Counted from the first letter of the stretch, positions 1-8,715 are shown. The stretch is DNA of 11,043 nt from Bacteroidales bacterium (GCA_007130555.1 SLSH01000064.1:1-11043); one strand, 5' to 3'. Numbers and translations are program-made. Notes: a model not told the origin generated them from the letters alone.

Positions 1-1950
1 CATAACTGTTAATCCGGGAGTAGGAACATTGCCTATGTCATAATAATCCTGATTTGTAAGATTATATGCTTTTAAATAAAATTCAAATTTATTTAGTTCA
101 AAACTTAGTGTGTAATTTATAAGTGGAACAGTTTGATATTTTTTAGTTCCTGTATAAGTCATTGTTCCTGTATCAAAAAACTCAAACTCGCCGTTTCTTC
201 TGAAAACATTCAGACTGACAAATCCTTTGAGTTTTTTATAAATATTATGGTCAATATTCAGGATGAATTTATGCCTTAACTGGTCTAATGTGTATTTTGA
301 CTCCAAACCTGCGGCATATTTATCCTGTTCTAAAAACATATAAGATAAATGAATTTTATTTAATATAAAAGCATCGTTAAATCCTGCATAAAAAAAGTTT
401 GTTTCAATTCCTGTTGTATTTAATGTTGTTAAATTTTCTGTTTTCCATATTTCATTGCCGGGATTTTTTATCCACGATATAATATTTTTACCTTCTCTGT
501 AAAATAAATTTATGCCTGCTCCTGATTTTCGGTTATTTATGTATTTTCCCCCGATTTCGTAAGTAAGAGCTTGTTCGGGAATTAAATCCGGATTTCCGAG
601 ATTTGACGGTCCCTGATAATATAATTCGGTAAATGTAGGCAATCTCATGGCTTTATTTACGCCGGCTTTTACAAGTATGTTTTTATTAAGATAATATCCT
701 ACATCTCCGCCGTAATAAAAATTCCAGTCGTATTGTTGATTCCAGTAAGCCATACAGCCCAGATTTACAAGAATTTTATCGGTATAATACCCGTGTTCCG
801 CAAAAACGGATATATTTTGCCGCATATCATTTTTTGTATATAGCTCTTTGTGTTTATCATCAAGTTCATTACCGAGAACATTAGAAAAAATATGCTCTAA
901 TCTGTAATCTCCGCCTATGGCGGATTTTCCGAAAACCCAATCTGTTTCTGCATTAAATCCGCTTCCGGCAATATTTGTAAGATGATAATTATGACCTTTA
1001 TACCAGCTTATTGTATCGGCAGTATTTTTATTTATCCAGTAATTATTTTTTTGCGCATAATAATTTTTGTCTTCTCTGAATAGTTCAAATCTGTCTTTTA
1101 ATGTTCTCCAGTATAGGTTTCCGTTCCATTTAATATTTTGACCTCCGTCTAATTTTAATGCAGCAAAACAGGCTTGAATATGTTCGTACTGGTCGGCAAA
1201 TTGCGGGGTATAAAAATTATATGCACCAAAACTTTTATCAATAAATCCGCCCATTGTTTTTGCATTAACCGAATTTATTTTTGTATTATTTTCGTAATAC
1301 AATGATAATCTGTTATAGTCGGTATTGTATTCAAAACCATCGGATTGAGAGTAATCGGCACTAAAATAGTGAGTTGTTTTATCTCCCGAATATCCTGCCG
1401 AAATATTTGTATTTACAGTATTAAAACTTCCTGCGGATACATTAAATTCAATAAAATTATTTTCAGGAGCTTTCGTTTTGAAATTTACCGCTCCTGTAAA
1501 GGCGTTTGCACCGAAAATTCTTGAACCTGCACCATAAATAATTTCGATTTCCTGCAGGTCGGAATTATTAACAGGCAGATTTAGATTATGATGACCTGTC
1601 TGCGGGTCGGATAAGTTTATTCCGTTCAGTAATACAATGTTCTGGTCAAAGGTTCCGCCTCTGATACTTAAATCCGACTGTACTTTACTGAAAGACCTTT
1701 GCCGTACATCAATTGATGCTCCCGAATTTAATGCGGAACTTATATCATTATCCGCAGAATTTTTAATTTCAGAAATACCGATTATTTCGGTATGTTTTAA
1801 ATTCTGCTTTTCAGATAAACTAATTCTGCCCGATTTAATAATTACTTCTTCTAAAATTATTGTGTCATTATTGTTTTGTGAATAGCTTAAGTAAAATGAA
1901 AGCAAAATCAGGAGTGGTATTGTTATAACAGGGCTATATTTTATTTGCAT
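1..1950 (-). CDS. TonB-dependent outer-membrane receptor, BtuB-like (3' end cut by window)
   Basis: The frame is open from an ATG at 1950-1948 to the window edge, giving 650 codons. The protein starts with a signal peptide (about residues 1-25, hydrophobic PLLILLSFYLSYSQ). A short acidic-hydrophobic stretch follows (IILEEVIIK, about 31-39) and could serve as the TonB box. The plug domain is at about 50-160 and carries SIRGGTFDQN, LLNGINLSDPQTGHHN and GAGSRIFGANAFTGAVN, typical of Bacteroidota BtuB/COG4206-type receptors. The rest is aromatic-rich beta-barrel. The visible end (GNVPTPGLTV) resembles the approach to the last barrel strand, so probably only a few residues are missing. No carboxypeptidase-like N-terminal domain is present. 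It imports a substrate across the outer membrane with TonB energy; cobalamin, siderophore or another ligand cannot be told apart here. It lies 36 bases after the lipoprotein gene on the same strand, so the two are probably co-transcribed. Confidence 0.93.
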   Translation of the reverse strand, partial: MQIKYSPVITIPLLILLSFYLSYSQNNNDTIILEEVIIKSGRISLSEKQNLKHTEIIGISEIKNSADNDISSALNSGASIDVRQRSFSKVQSDLSIRGGTFDQNIVLLNGINLSDPQTGHHNLNLPVNNSDLQEIEIIYGAGSRIFGANAFTGAVNFKTKAPENNFIEFNVSAGSFNTVNTNISAGYSGDKTTHYFSADYSQSDGFEYNTDYNRLSLYYENNTKINSVNAKTMGGFIDKSFGAYNFYTPQFADQYEHIQACFAALKLDGGQNIKWNGNLYWRTLKDRFELFREDKNYYAQKNNYWINKNTADTISWYKGHNYHLTNIAGSGFNAETDWVFGKSAIGGDYRLEHIFSNVLGNELDDKHKELYTKNDMRQNISVFAEHGYYTDKILVNLGCMAYWNQQYDWNFYYGGDVGYYLNKNILVKAGVNKAMRLPTFTELYYQGPSNLGNPDLIPEQALTYEIGGKYINNRKSGAGINLFYREGKNIISWIKNPGNEIWKTENLTTLNTTGIETNFFYAGFNDAFILNKIHLSYMFLEQDKYAAGLESKYTLDQLRHKFILNIDHNIYKKLKGFVSLNVFRRNGEFEFFDTGTMTYTGTKKYQTVPLINYTLSFELNKFEFYLKAYNLTNQDYYDIGNVPTPGLTVM

Positions 1951-1986
1951 AGTATTTTACTTGTTTTATTATCGGTTTGATTCAGA

Positions 1987-2733
1987 TTATTGGCATACAG
2001 GGTTATCTTCAAATCTATCCTTAAATTCATAAGAATTAAAACTTATGTACGGACAACCGAATCTTAGTTCTACAATACCATGTTCAATATTTTCTATCAT
2101 AAGTAAATCGGTTACGTGTATAATACTTCTTCCCAAAGATTTATGAACAATATGCATGGTTTTACATTTCATATTATGTGAAAAAATATATCCGTTTCCT
2201 ATGTTGTATATATATGCATAATTAACTTCTCCAAAAAATCTGTAATTACCCGTTGATGCATGTGCTCTGAATTCTAAACTGTCACAATTTATAGTTAAAT
2301 CGGAATTTAAAATTCCTGCACGATTATCAATTATCAATTTACTAATTTTAAGTGTGTCTATTGAACTTAAATTACATGCCTCGGTAATTGAAATTTCTTT
2401 TATTTCGGGAAATGAAATTATTACTTCAACCTGTGAATAATCTCTTAACCAGTTACATCTGTTATTATTTCTAAGGCTTAATTCTCCTCTTGAAATATTA
2501 TATTCTACATAAGGAATTAAATTTTTACCTGCCGTAATACTGATTGAATAATTTGTTGATTGTTTAAGTTTTACATCAAAATTGCTATTAATTGAAATTT
2601 TACTGAAATTACTTAAATTTTCGTTAAAAGTTGTAATTTCTCCGCTTCTTTTCATGCATCTGTTGTTTTCATTATCGCATGAAATTATTGTTATTATAAT
2701 TGTTGATAATAATAATAAAATTAATTGCTTCAT
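1987..2733 (-). CDS. GIN-domain (DUF2807-like) lipoprotein
   Basis: This 248-residue protein has a lipoprotein signal peptide: a lysine at residue 2, a hydrophobic core and a lipobox ending IIS-Cys19. The mature start, CDNENN, is acidic and Asn-rich. That somewhat resembles the surface-export signals described for Bacteroidota lipoproteins, but the match is loose. The body has the repetitive beta pattern of the head GIN domain (formerly 'putative auto-transporter adhesin', DUF2807). Examples are the opening NLSNFSKISINSNFDVKLKQ, the ITAGKNLIPYVEY segment and the NNNRCNW motif near residues 89-95, after which a beta-helix-like repeat is expected. The molecular role of the family is not established. 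Seven cysteines besides Cys19 are unusual for an exported protein of this size. It precedes the TonB-dependent receptor in the same orientation, suggesting an accessory lipoprotein of that receptor; this is inference from position only. Confidence 0.85.
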   Translation of the reverse strand: MKQLILLLLSTIIITIISCDNENNRCMKRSGEITTFNENLSNFSKISINSNFDVKLKQSTNYSISITAGKNLIPYVEYNISRGELSLRNNNRCNWLRDYSQVEVIISFPEIKEISITEACNLSSIDTLKISKLIIDNRAGILNSDLTINCDSLEFRAHASTGNYRFFGEVNYAYIYNIGNGYIFSHNMKCKTMHIVHKSLGRSIIHVTDLLMIENIEHGIVELRFGCPYISFNSYEFKDRFEDNPVCQ

Positions 2734-2748
2734 TTTACATTAAAAAAA

Positions 2749-2756
2749 TATTTTTG
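2749..2756 (+). promoter_or_regulatory. Candidate -7 element for mltG
   Basis: TATTTTTG fits the Bacteroidota -7 consensus TAnnTTTG and ends 28 bases before the mltG ATG. A convincing -33 TTTG at 19-20 bases upstream was not found, and the region is very AT-rich, so chance matches are possible. Confidence 0.4.
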
Positions 2757-2764
2757 CAATATTA
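2757..2764 (-). promoter_or_regulatory. Candidate -7 element for the lipoprotein-receptor pair
   Basis: Read on the minus strand this is TAATATTG, one mismatch from TAnnTTTG, located 23 bases upstream of the lipoprotein ATG. It directly abuts the mltG -7 candidate on the other strand, so the two promoters, if real, overlap almost completely. Confidence 0.25.
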
Positions 2765-2784
2765 TAAATTAAATTGAATTTACA

Positions 2785-3831
2785 ATGTCAAAAACGGGTA
2801 AAGTAATTATAATTATTTCAACAATACTTATTACAATACTTGTAATAACAGGAATATATGCATATAAATATTATAATTATATTTTTGCTCCTAATGTTGA
2901 TTTAGGAACACAGCAAACAGACTACTTGTATATTTCTACCGGCTCAGATTATAATGATGTTTTGGATATATTAGTTGAAAATAAAATAATTATAAATCGC
3001 GAATCTTTTGAATTTGTTGCCGGAAAAAAGAACTATCCTTCAATTGTAATATCGGGCAGGTATCAAATCAGTAACGGAATGTCGAATAACGAATTGGTGA
3101 ATTTATTAAGGTCGGGTACTCAAAGTCCGGTAAATGTAACTTTTATCAGTTTAAGAACTTTGGAAATATTGGCAGGAAGAGTGTCGGTTTTTATTGAAGC
3201 TGATTCCCTGAACTTAATAAATAAAATGAAAGACCCTGATATTCATGCTAAATACGGATTTAATGAAAATACATTTATTTCTATGTTTATTCCCGATACA
3301 TACCAGTTTTACTGGAATACTTCTGCCGATGGTTTTATCGAAAGAATGGCGAAAGAGTATAGGTTCTTTTGGAACGAACAGCGTAAAAGTAAAGCGACAG
3401 AATTAGGTTTAAGTCAATCCGAAATAAGTACTCTTGCATCCATTGTTGAAGCAGAAACACAAAAGAATGATGAGAAAGAAAGAATCGCCGGAGTATATAT
3501 GAATCGCCTTAAAAGAGGTTGGTTACTACAGGCAGACCCGACTGTTGTTTATGCTACGGGAGATTTTAGTATTAAAAGAGTATTAAAAAAACATTTGGAA
3601 ATTGATTCCCCTTATAATACTTACAAATATACGGGCTTACCGCCGGGACCAATAAATATTCCATCGGTTTCTTCAATTGATGCTGTCCTTAATTACGAAA
3701 AACACTCTTATATGTATTTTTGTGCCAAAGACGATTTTTCAGGATATCACAGTTTTGCGATTACATTACAACAACATAATGCAAATGCACGAAAATATCA
3801 TCAGGCATTAAGAACAGCAGGGATAAGGTGA
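2785..3831 (+). CDS. mltG: Endolytic murein transglycosylase MltG (YceG-like)
   Basis: The 348-residue protein is close to the E. coli MltG length of 340. A single N-terminal membrane anchor (about residues 6-27) is followed by a periplasmic part. A LysM-like subdomain lies at about 45-115, with YISTGSDYNDVLDIL matching the usual opening. The catalytic domain is at about 160-345. It contains FIPDTYQFYW (168-177), the catalytic block LASIVEAET with Glu222 as the expected catalytic acid, YMNRL (238-242), LQADPTVVYA (248-257), the SPYNTYKYTGLPPGPINIPS block (275-294) and YFCAKDDFSGYHSF (311-324). In other bacteria MltG cleaves nascent glycan strands at the inner membrane and sets their length. 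It is transcribed away from the lipoprotein gene and converges on the receptor at 4057-6504. The start is the first ATG after a 51-base gap and gives a complete membrane anchor. Confidence 0.95.
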   Translation: MSKTGKVIIIISTILITILVITGIYAYKYYNYIFAPNVDLGTQQTDYLYISTGSDYNDVLDILVENKIIINRESFEFVAGKKNYPSIVISGRYQISNGMSNNELVNLLRSGTQSPVNVTFISLRTLEILAGRVSVFIEADSLNLINKMKDPDIHAKYGFNENTFISMFIPDTYQFYWNTSADGFIERMAKEYRFFWNEQRKSKATELGLSQSEISTLASIVEAETQKNDEKERIAGVYMNRLKRGWLLQADPTVVYATGDFSIKRVLKKHLEIDSPYNTYKYTGLPPGPINIPSVSSIDAVLNYEKHSYMYFCAKDDFSGYHSFAITLQQHNANARKYHQALRTAGIR

Positions 3832-4058
3832 AAATATTTCCGTTTAGTACATGACAAAACTTTTTCAAAAGATTTATGACTACTGATTTTCGCCACGGAA
3901 ACACTAAAGCACGAAATTACACAAAACTATTCCGTGAAATTTAGTGTTTTAGTGTTTTTGTGGCAGGATTATTATTGCAAAATGCTCATATAAAGACTGT
4001 TATTTTGTTCAAATAATTAATCACATAAAGTTTTGTTATGTACTAAAATATTTCCGTT
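3831..4058. mobile_element. MITE-like element with 21-bp terminal inverted repeats and 14-bp direct repeats
   Basis: Two inverted copies of a sequence beginning TTTAGTACAT lie at 3843-3863 and 4027-4047. Base-by-base pairing gives 20 of 21 matches, with one G/T mismatch. Just outside, AAAATATTTCCGTT occurs perfectly at 3831-3844 and 4045-4058, overlapping the inverted repeats by 2-3 bases, as expected for a target-site duplication. The core of about 200 bp encodes no protein and contains a long hairpin. The element fills the gap between the stop codons of two convergent genes; deleting one repeat plus the core would leave the stops 11 bases apart. The stop codon of the minus-strand receptor straddles the edge of the right direct repeat. 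It is probably a non-autonomous element moved by a transposase encoded elsewhere; the family is unknown. Confidence 0.65.
3892..3964. repeat. Long imperfect hairpin inside the MITE-like element
   Basis: Arms at 3892-3925 and 3931-3964 pair at 27 of 34 positions around a 5-base loop (ACTAT). Both arms start GCCAC and carry CAC triplets spaced 8-10 bases apart. Neither side is followed by a clear T-run, so it is not a classical intrinsic terminator. Lying between two convergent genes, it could still block read-through in both directions. Confidence 0.7.
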
Positions 4059-6504
4059 AAAACTTAGCCGTTAATTTTAAATTTACTCTTCTGCCTGTAA
4101 GGTAATTAGGAACTGCATATTGCCAGTTTCTGATATCGGTAACCCATGTATGAGAAATTGTATTATTTATATCCAGGAGATTAAAAACTTCAAGACTTAT
4201 CCAGATATCTTTAAAATGTCTGAATGGGCTAGTCTCGGAAATTTCTCTGTGTTCGCTGATAATTTGTTTTGATATTCCGATATCCACTCTTCGGTATGGT
4301 TGCATCCTTGCCGTAGCCATATATCTTTCGCTGTTTGGTGGTCCAAACGGTAATCCTGTTCCGAATAAAACATTCAAATGCATTTGCCATGTAGGATTAC
4401 CGGGAATATAGTCCTGAAAATATATCCCGAAACTTACTCTTTGGTCGGTAGGACGTGGAATAAAACCCGGAAAAATTGTGTCAATTGTTCCGTCTTCTTG
4501 TTTCTCGGTATAAAAATCACCTTCAATATCTTCTTGTGTTTGCATAATGGCAAGACTTACCCACGATTCAGTGCCGGGAACAAATTCCCCGTGAAGTTTC
4601 GATTCTATTCCTACTGCATATCCGTGAGCAATATTTTCTCCGTAATATTTTATTCTTACATTATCAACATTATAAGGAATAAGATTATATAAATATTTAT
4701 AGTAAACTTCTGTTACCAATTTAAATGGTCTGTTCCATGCAGTAAATTCATTATCGCTTCCAAGAACAAAATGTATTGACGACTGAGCTTTTATATCATG
4801 GTTAATGGTACCGTCAAGTTTTATGATTTCTTTGAAAAAAGGTGGCTGATGATACACTCCCGACGAAAACCTGAATACATAATTTCGTTTCCATTCGGGT
4901 TTAAAAGAAATTAATAATCTGGGGCTTACCAAAAACTGATTATTAAAATCCCAGTAATTAAATCTTATTCCTCCGTTAAGCCCGAATTTGCCATAATCCG
5001 CATCAATCAGATATGAATTTTGCACAAATGCATTAAATCTGTTGCTGTGAATATCAAAAACCGCAGTATCAACCAAATGTAAAAGAACTTCTTCGGAGCT
5101 GTACGGCAGAGAATATCCTGCCGAGTCAATCATATTCCATTCTCTTATTTGGTAATCAAATATTTCATAATTATATTTTACTCCCCACACAATATTATGT
5201 CCGTTTGTCGAATAATTACCGATATGATTTAATGATGTTACATATCCGTCCAGATAATTTCGTGCATTATTTAAAAATGAACCTATTCCGATATTACTTA
5301 CACTATCTCCGAATTCATCAGAACCTAACTGTTTGTCTAATTCATTTAAGAAATACTGCCCCAGAATACTAAATGTTTCTTCTTCGTGTGTATAAAACGA
5401 TGATGCTATAAATTTTAAATTTAAATCATTATTTACTTTATAAGTTGTTGTAAAAGCTCCTGTTAATGTACTGAATTTATTCATTTCCTGTCCGCGGAAA
5501 TACATACTGATTTTTAATGCTTCGTTTAATGTTCCCCATGATGTTTCTCTGTTTTGAGGAATAAAAGTGTATGTATTTCTGCTGAAATTTCCCAGAAATC
5601 CGAATTCAATTTTTTCGGAATAATCATAAGTAATGTAAGTTTGAATATCTGTAAAATTCGGTTCATAATCACCCTGTGTATCAAGAGAACCCAGCAGATA
5701 TTGGTTTGTTTTATATCTTATTCCCGTACTGTGACGGAGTAAGTGATTTTTCGATACTCCTTCTACATGAGCACTTCCGCCCAGCATACTTGCAGTAACT
5801 GAGCCTCGAAAAACAGTAGGTTTTCTGTATCTTATATCGAGTACCGAAGACATTTTATCTCCGTATTTTGCCTGAAAACCCCCTGCAGAGAATATTACGG
5901 ATGAAACCATATCCGAGTTAATAAAACTAAGTCCTTCTTGTTGTCCTGACCTTACAAGCATAGGTCTGTATATTTCTATATCATTTACATAAACCAGGTT
6001 TTCATCAAAATTTCCGCCGCGAACATTATACTGACTGCTTAATTCACTTGTTGACGATACTCCCGGCAGTGTCTTTAAAACATCTTCAAATCCACCTACA
6101 GTAGGTATGGTATGCGAAATGTCAGGATTTATTCTGGTAATATTAAACAGTCTGTCGCTTTCTACACTTATGGTTGCGTCAGGTAAAATAGTAATGCTTT
6201 CTTTTAAAGTAATATCCAATTCATGTACTTCGTCCGGACTTAGTGTAATATTTATTATCACAGATTCGGCTCCGATGAATGAAAAATGAATTTCCAACTC
6301 CTGATTTGCGGGAACAGTTAATAAATACTGACCAAGTCTGTTAGTAGTCGTACCGGATAAGTACTCAGGGATACTTACATTTGCAAATTCAATGGGGCTA
6401 CCTGTTTTATTTTTAACAATACCTTTAAGAGTCGCATTTTGAGCAAAAATAAAGCACGGCAAAAATATAAGATAAAAAATAATTATGTTTTTATTCCAAA
6501 TCAT
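4057..6504 (-). CDS. TonB-dependent receptor with carboxypeptidase-like regulatory domain
   Basis: This complete 815-residue protein has a signal peptide ending FIFAQ (residues 18-22). A carboxypeptidase-D-regulatory-like beta-sandwich follows at about 23-105 (ATLKGIVKNKTGSPIEFANV opening). The plug is at about 125-235 with DVLKTLPGVSS (141-151), YNVRGGNFDENLVYVNDIEI (159-178), RPMLVRSGQQEGLSFIN (180-196) and FSAGGFQAKYGDKMSSVLDIR (205-225). The remainder is a beta-barrel, ending in LKLTAKF with a terminal aromatic residue as usual for outer-membrane barrels. There is no SusD-like partner nearby, and the plug motifs differ from SusC, so a polysaccharide role is not supported; the substrate is unknown. 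It lies 64 bases downstream of the pgpH-like gene in the same direction and may be read from its own promoter. Its stop codon overlaps the flanking repeat of the element at its 3' end. Confidence 0.95.
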   Translation of the reverse strand: MIWNKNIIIFYLIFLPCFIFAQNATLKGIVKNKTGSPIEFANVSIPEYLSGTTTNRLGQYLLTVPANQELEIHFSFIGAESVIINITLSPDEVHELDITLKESITILPDATISVESDRLFNITRINPDISHTIPTVGGFEDVLKTLPGVSSTSELSSQYNVRGGNFDENLVYVNDIEIYRPMLVRSGQQEGLSFINSDMVSSVIFSAGGFQAKYGDKMSSVLDIRYRKPTVFRGSVTASMLGGSAHVEGVSKNHLLRHSTGIRYKTNQYLLGSLDTQGDYEPNFTDIQTYITYDYSEKIEFGFLGNFSRNTYTFIPQNRETSWGTLNEALKISMYFRGQEMNKFSTLTGAFTTTYKVNNDLNLKFIASSFYTHEEETFSILGQYFLNELDKQLGSDEFGDSVSNIGIGSFLNNARNYLDGYVTSLNHIGNYSTNGHNIVWGVKYNYEIFDYQIREWNMIDSAGYSLPYSSEEVLLHLVDTAVFDIHSNRFNAFVQNSYLIDADYGKFGLNGGIRFNYWDFNNQFLVSPRLLISFKPEWKRNYVFRFSSGVYHQPPFFKEIIKLDGTINHDIKAQSSIHFVLGSDNEFTAWNRPFKLVTEVYYKYLYNLIPYNVDNVRIKYYGENIAHGYAVGIESKLHGEFVPGTESWVSLAIMQTQEDIEGDFYTEKQEDGTIDTIFPGFIPRPTDQRVSFGIYFQDYIPGNPTWQMHLNVLFGTGLPFGPPNSERYMATARMQPYRRVDIGISKQIISEHREISETSPFRHFKDIWISLEVFNLLDINNTISHTWVTDIRNWQYAVPNYLTGRRVNLKLTAKF

Positions 6505-6521
6505 TAAGTAAGTAGTATTGG

Positions 6522-6529
6522 CAAAAGTA
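6522..6529 (-). promoter_or_regulatory. Candidate -7 element for the TonB-dependent receptor at 4057-6504
   Basis: On the minus strand the sequence is TACTTTTG, a full match to TAnnTTTG, 17 bases before the ATG. No clear -33 TTG was found at the expected distance. If real, the receptor can be transcribed independently of the gene upstream. Confidence 0.35.
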
Positions 6530-6568
6530 AATAAACAGCAGGAATTTGATTAATATTGCATTAAATTA

Positions 6569-8698
6569 TCATTTTTTTGATAATTTTTCCAGTTTCGGAT
6601 ATTCAATTCTGCTGTGATATATGTTTTTAAGTTTTTCAATAAAAATTCTTTTTGCCATTGTGATTTGTTTTAATGTAATATCTACATCATCAAACTGATT
6701 TCCGTCTAATTGAGTGTCAATTATTTCATTAACAAGATTGGTTATATTTTTTTCGTTATATGTTTTTAATGTTCTGGATGCAGCTTCAACTGAATCTGCC
6801 ATCATCATTATTGCAGTTTCGACAGATTGCGGTTTTGGTCCGGGATATGTAAATTTGGATTTATTGATTCTTTTTCCGGGATTTTCATTTATCCATGAAT
6901 TATAAAAATATTTTGTTATACCTGTTCCGTGATGCATCGAAATAAAATCCGATATCTGTTTCGGCAGATTATGTTTTTTTGATAGTTTAACCCCAAATTT
7001 TACATGTTCAATAATGTTTTCGGCGCTTTCTTCGTAAGAATATTTTTTATGAATATTACTGTCGGCAGATTGATTTTCGATAAATATATCAGGATTTTTT
7101 ATCTTGCCTATGTCATGATAAAGAGCCCCTGTCCTTGCAAGTAAAGCATTGCCTCCTAACTCTCTTACTACCGATTCGGTAAGATTGGCTACCTGAAGAG
7201 TATGCTGAAAAGTGCCGGGTGCTCTTTCTGCTAATTCCCTTAATACCGGATTATTGGTATCACTTAATTCCATCAACGAAAAATCCGAAACAAAACCGAA
7301 TATCTTTTCATAAATATATACAAAAGGTAAAAAAAGCAAAAGCAGAAACGAACTAATGGCATAATACGAATAATCATAAATATTTAATGCCGATAAATTG
7401 CTGTGCTTTATAAATACAAACCCTGTGTGTAATAATGAATATGTTAAAATAACAATACCCAAACTTACAAATATCTGCCTCCGTTTTTGTATGTTTCGCA
7501 TACTGAACAATGCCATAAGCCCTGCTATTAACTGAATAAACAAAAATTCGAAATTATTGGGAACAAAAAAACCTATCATAAGGATAGTTGATAAATATAT
7601 AAAAAAAGCTATATGGAAATTATAGAAAGTTAAAATCAATAATGCTATTAAAGTAAACGGAATAATATTTACACTTAATCCCGTATAATTAATAATAACA
7701 AACACCGACAATAAAATAAATAAAATCTGAACAACTATATAAGTCGCTGTTTTATAGGCGTATAGCTGTTTTTTAAAATAAAATTTAAGATATAATACTA
7801 TACTTAAAAACAGTAATATCAGCAAAGCAGAAATACCCGCTATAACATAATATATATTTATGGAACTGTGTCCGGTTTCATATATTCTTTGTAATGAAGC
7901 CAGTATATTATATGTGTTTTCATTTACAATACTGCCTCGTAATATGATTAATTCGCCCACCTGCACCATTCCCATAGTTGCAGATATTGAGTTTAATCTG
8001 TTTTTAAGTATTTCATTGCTTAACTCATGATTATATATAATATTCGGTATGATATTATTCAATGACAATAAATCTTCAAGTGAATTTATCGTCAATAATG
8101 AGTCGTTTCTGTATATTATAGATTTTTGTACTGCTTTTTTTAATTGTTCAAGAGCTTTTTGTCCGGTATAAAAATCGCTGAAATTTCTAAGTTCAATCGT
8201 CTCATTATAAGTAATATAAAAAACATCCGTTGATATATTTTCATCAATTGAAATAATTCCCGCATCGTATAAATAATTTAATTCATTGATTATAATATTT
8301 TCTAAATCATTCCACAGTATCTCCGGTCTGTTTCTCTGAAATATATTTTTATTGCTGTTTTTAAGTTTTGCTATTACATCTTGTTTAACAGGCTTTAATT
8401 GATTTTTAAAATAAATAATGATTTTCTTGTTTATTGCGGTATCAATGGAATAATAATGAATAAAATATTCATTAATACTGTCTTCTTCTGCTTTTATTAC
8501 ATCATCACTTTTATAGATGGGAAAGTCAAAATCTGCTATTAAATCATTGTATAACCAAGGGCTGCCTTTGGTAAATTCATAATCAAATTTCGGGTTTTTA
8601 GGAAAAATAAAAACCAATAATGCCACACAAATCGAAAACAATAGGACTACATAAAGTATAGACAGTATTTTTCTTCTTTTGTTGGTATTCTGTTCCAT
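6569..8698 (-). CDS. pgpH: 7TM-HD family phosphohydrolase, probable c-di-AMP phosphodiesterase
   Basis: The 709-residue protein has the full PgpH/YqfF architecture. One N-terminal membrane helix (about 11-31) is followed by an extracytoplasmic 7TMR-HDED-type domain (about 32-280). A bundle of about seven membrane helices (about 282-465) precedes a cytoplasmic HD domain (about 480-690). Metal-binding residues are all present: His499 (GTFQHTLQVA), His528-Asp529 (GALYHDIGK), His565 (IEHVKFG), His589-His590 (SMHHGTG) and Asp635 (MMADSVEAA). Their spacing matches what I recall for Listeria PgpH, which hydrolyses cyclic di-AMP to pApA. The reaction here is therefore a family-based inference. The extracytoplasmic domain is a candidate sensor, ligand unknown. 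The gene is transcribed divergently from the NlpC/P60 gene and precedes a TonB-dependent receptor by 64 bases. No key residue is missing. Confidence 0.92.
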   Translation of the reverse strand: MEQNTNKRRKILSILYVVLLFSICVALLVFIFPKNPKFDYEFTKGSPWLYNDLIADFDFPIYKSDDVIKAEEDSINEYFIHYYSIDTAINKKIIIYFKNQLKPVKQDVIAKLKNSNKNIFQRNRPEILWNDLENIIINELNYLYDAGIISIDENISTDVFYITYNETIELRNFSDFYTGQKALEQLKKAVQKSIIYRNDSLLTINSLEDLLSLNNIIPNIIYNHELSNEILKNRLNSISATMGMVQVGELIILRGSIVNENTYNILASLQRIYETGHSSINIYYVIAGISALLILLFLSIVLYLKFYFKKQLYAYKTATYIVVQILFILLSVFVIINYTGLSVNIIPFTLIALLILTFYNFHIAFFIYLSTILMIGFFVPNNFEFLFIQLIAGLMALFSMRNIQKRRQIFVSLGIVILTYSLLHTGFVFIKHSNLSALNIYDYSYYAISSFLLLLFLPFVYIYEKIFGFVSDFSLMELSDTNNPVLRELAERAPGTFQHTLQVANLTESVVRELGGNALLARTGALYHDIGKIKNPDIFIENQSADSNIHKKYSYEESAENIIEHVKFGVKLSKKHNLPKQISDFISMHHGTGITKYFYNSWINENPGKRINKSKFTYPGPKPQSVETAIMMMADSVEAASRTLKTYNEKNITNLVNEIIDTQLDGNQFDDVDITLKQITMAKRIFIEKLKNIYHSRIEYPKLEKLSKK

Positions 8699-8715
8699 AT
8701 ATTTAAAATTTCAGG

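Noticed and set aside
1637..1885. An 82-codon plus-strand frame within the first receptor gene.
   Set aside because: It is antisense to the well-supported plug domain of the receptor and has no recognisable features of its own.
4378..6289. Plus-strand frames of 60-104 codons opposite the second receptor.
   Set aside because: They are shadows of the receptor's coding strand, with no family resemblance or independent start context.
6563..6586. A perfect 9-bp inverted repeat (AAATTATCA / TGATAATTT, 6-base loop) overlaps the stop codon of the pgpH-like gene.
   Set aside because: The stem is almost all A/T and no T-run follows it on the minus strand, so it does not support a terminator.
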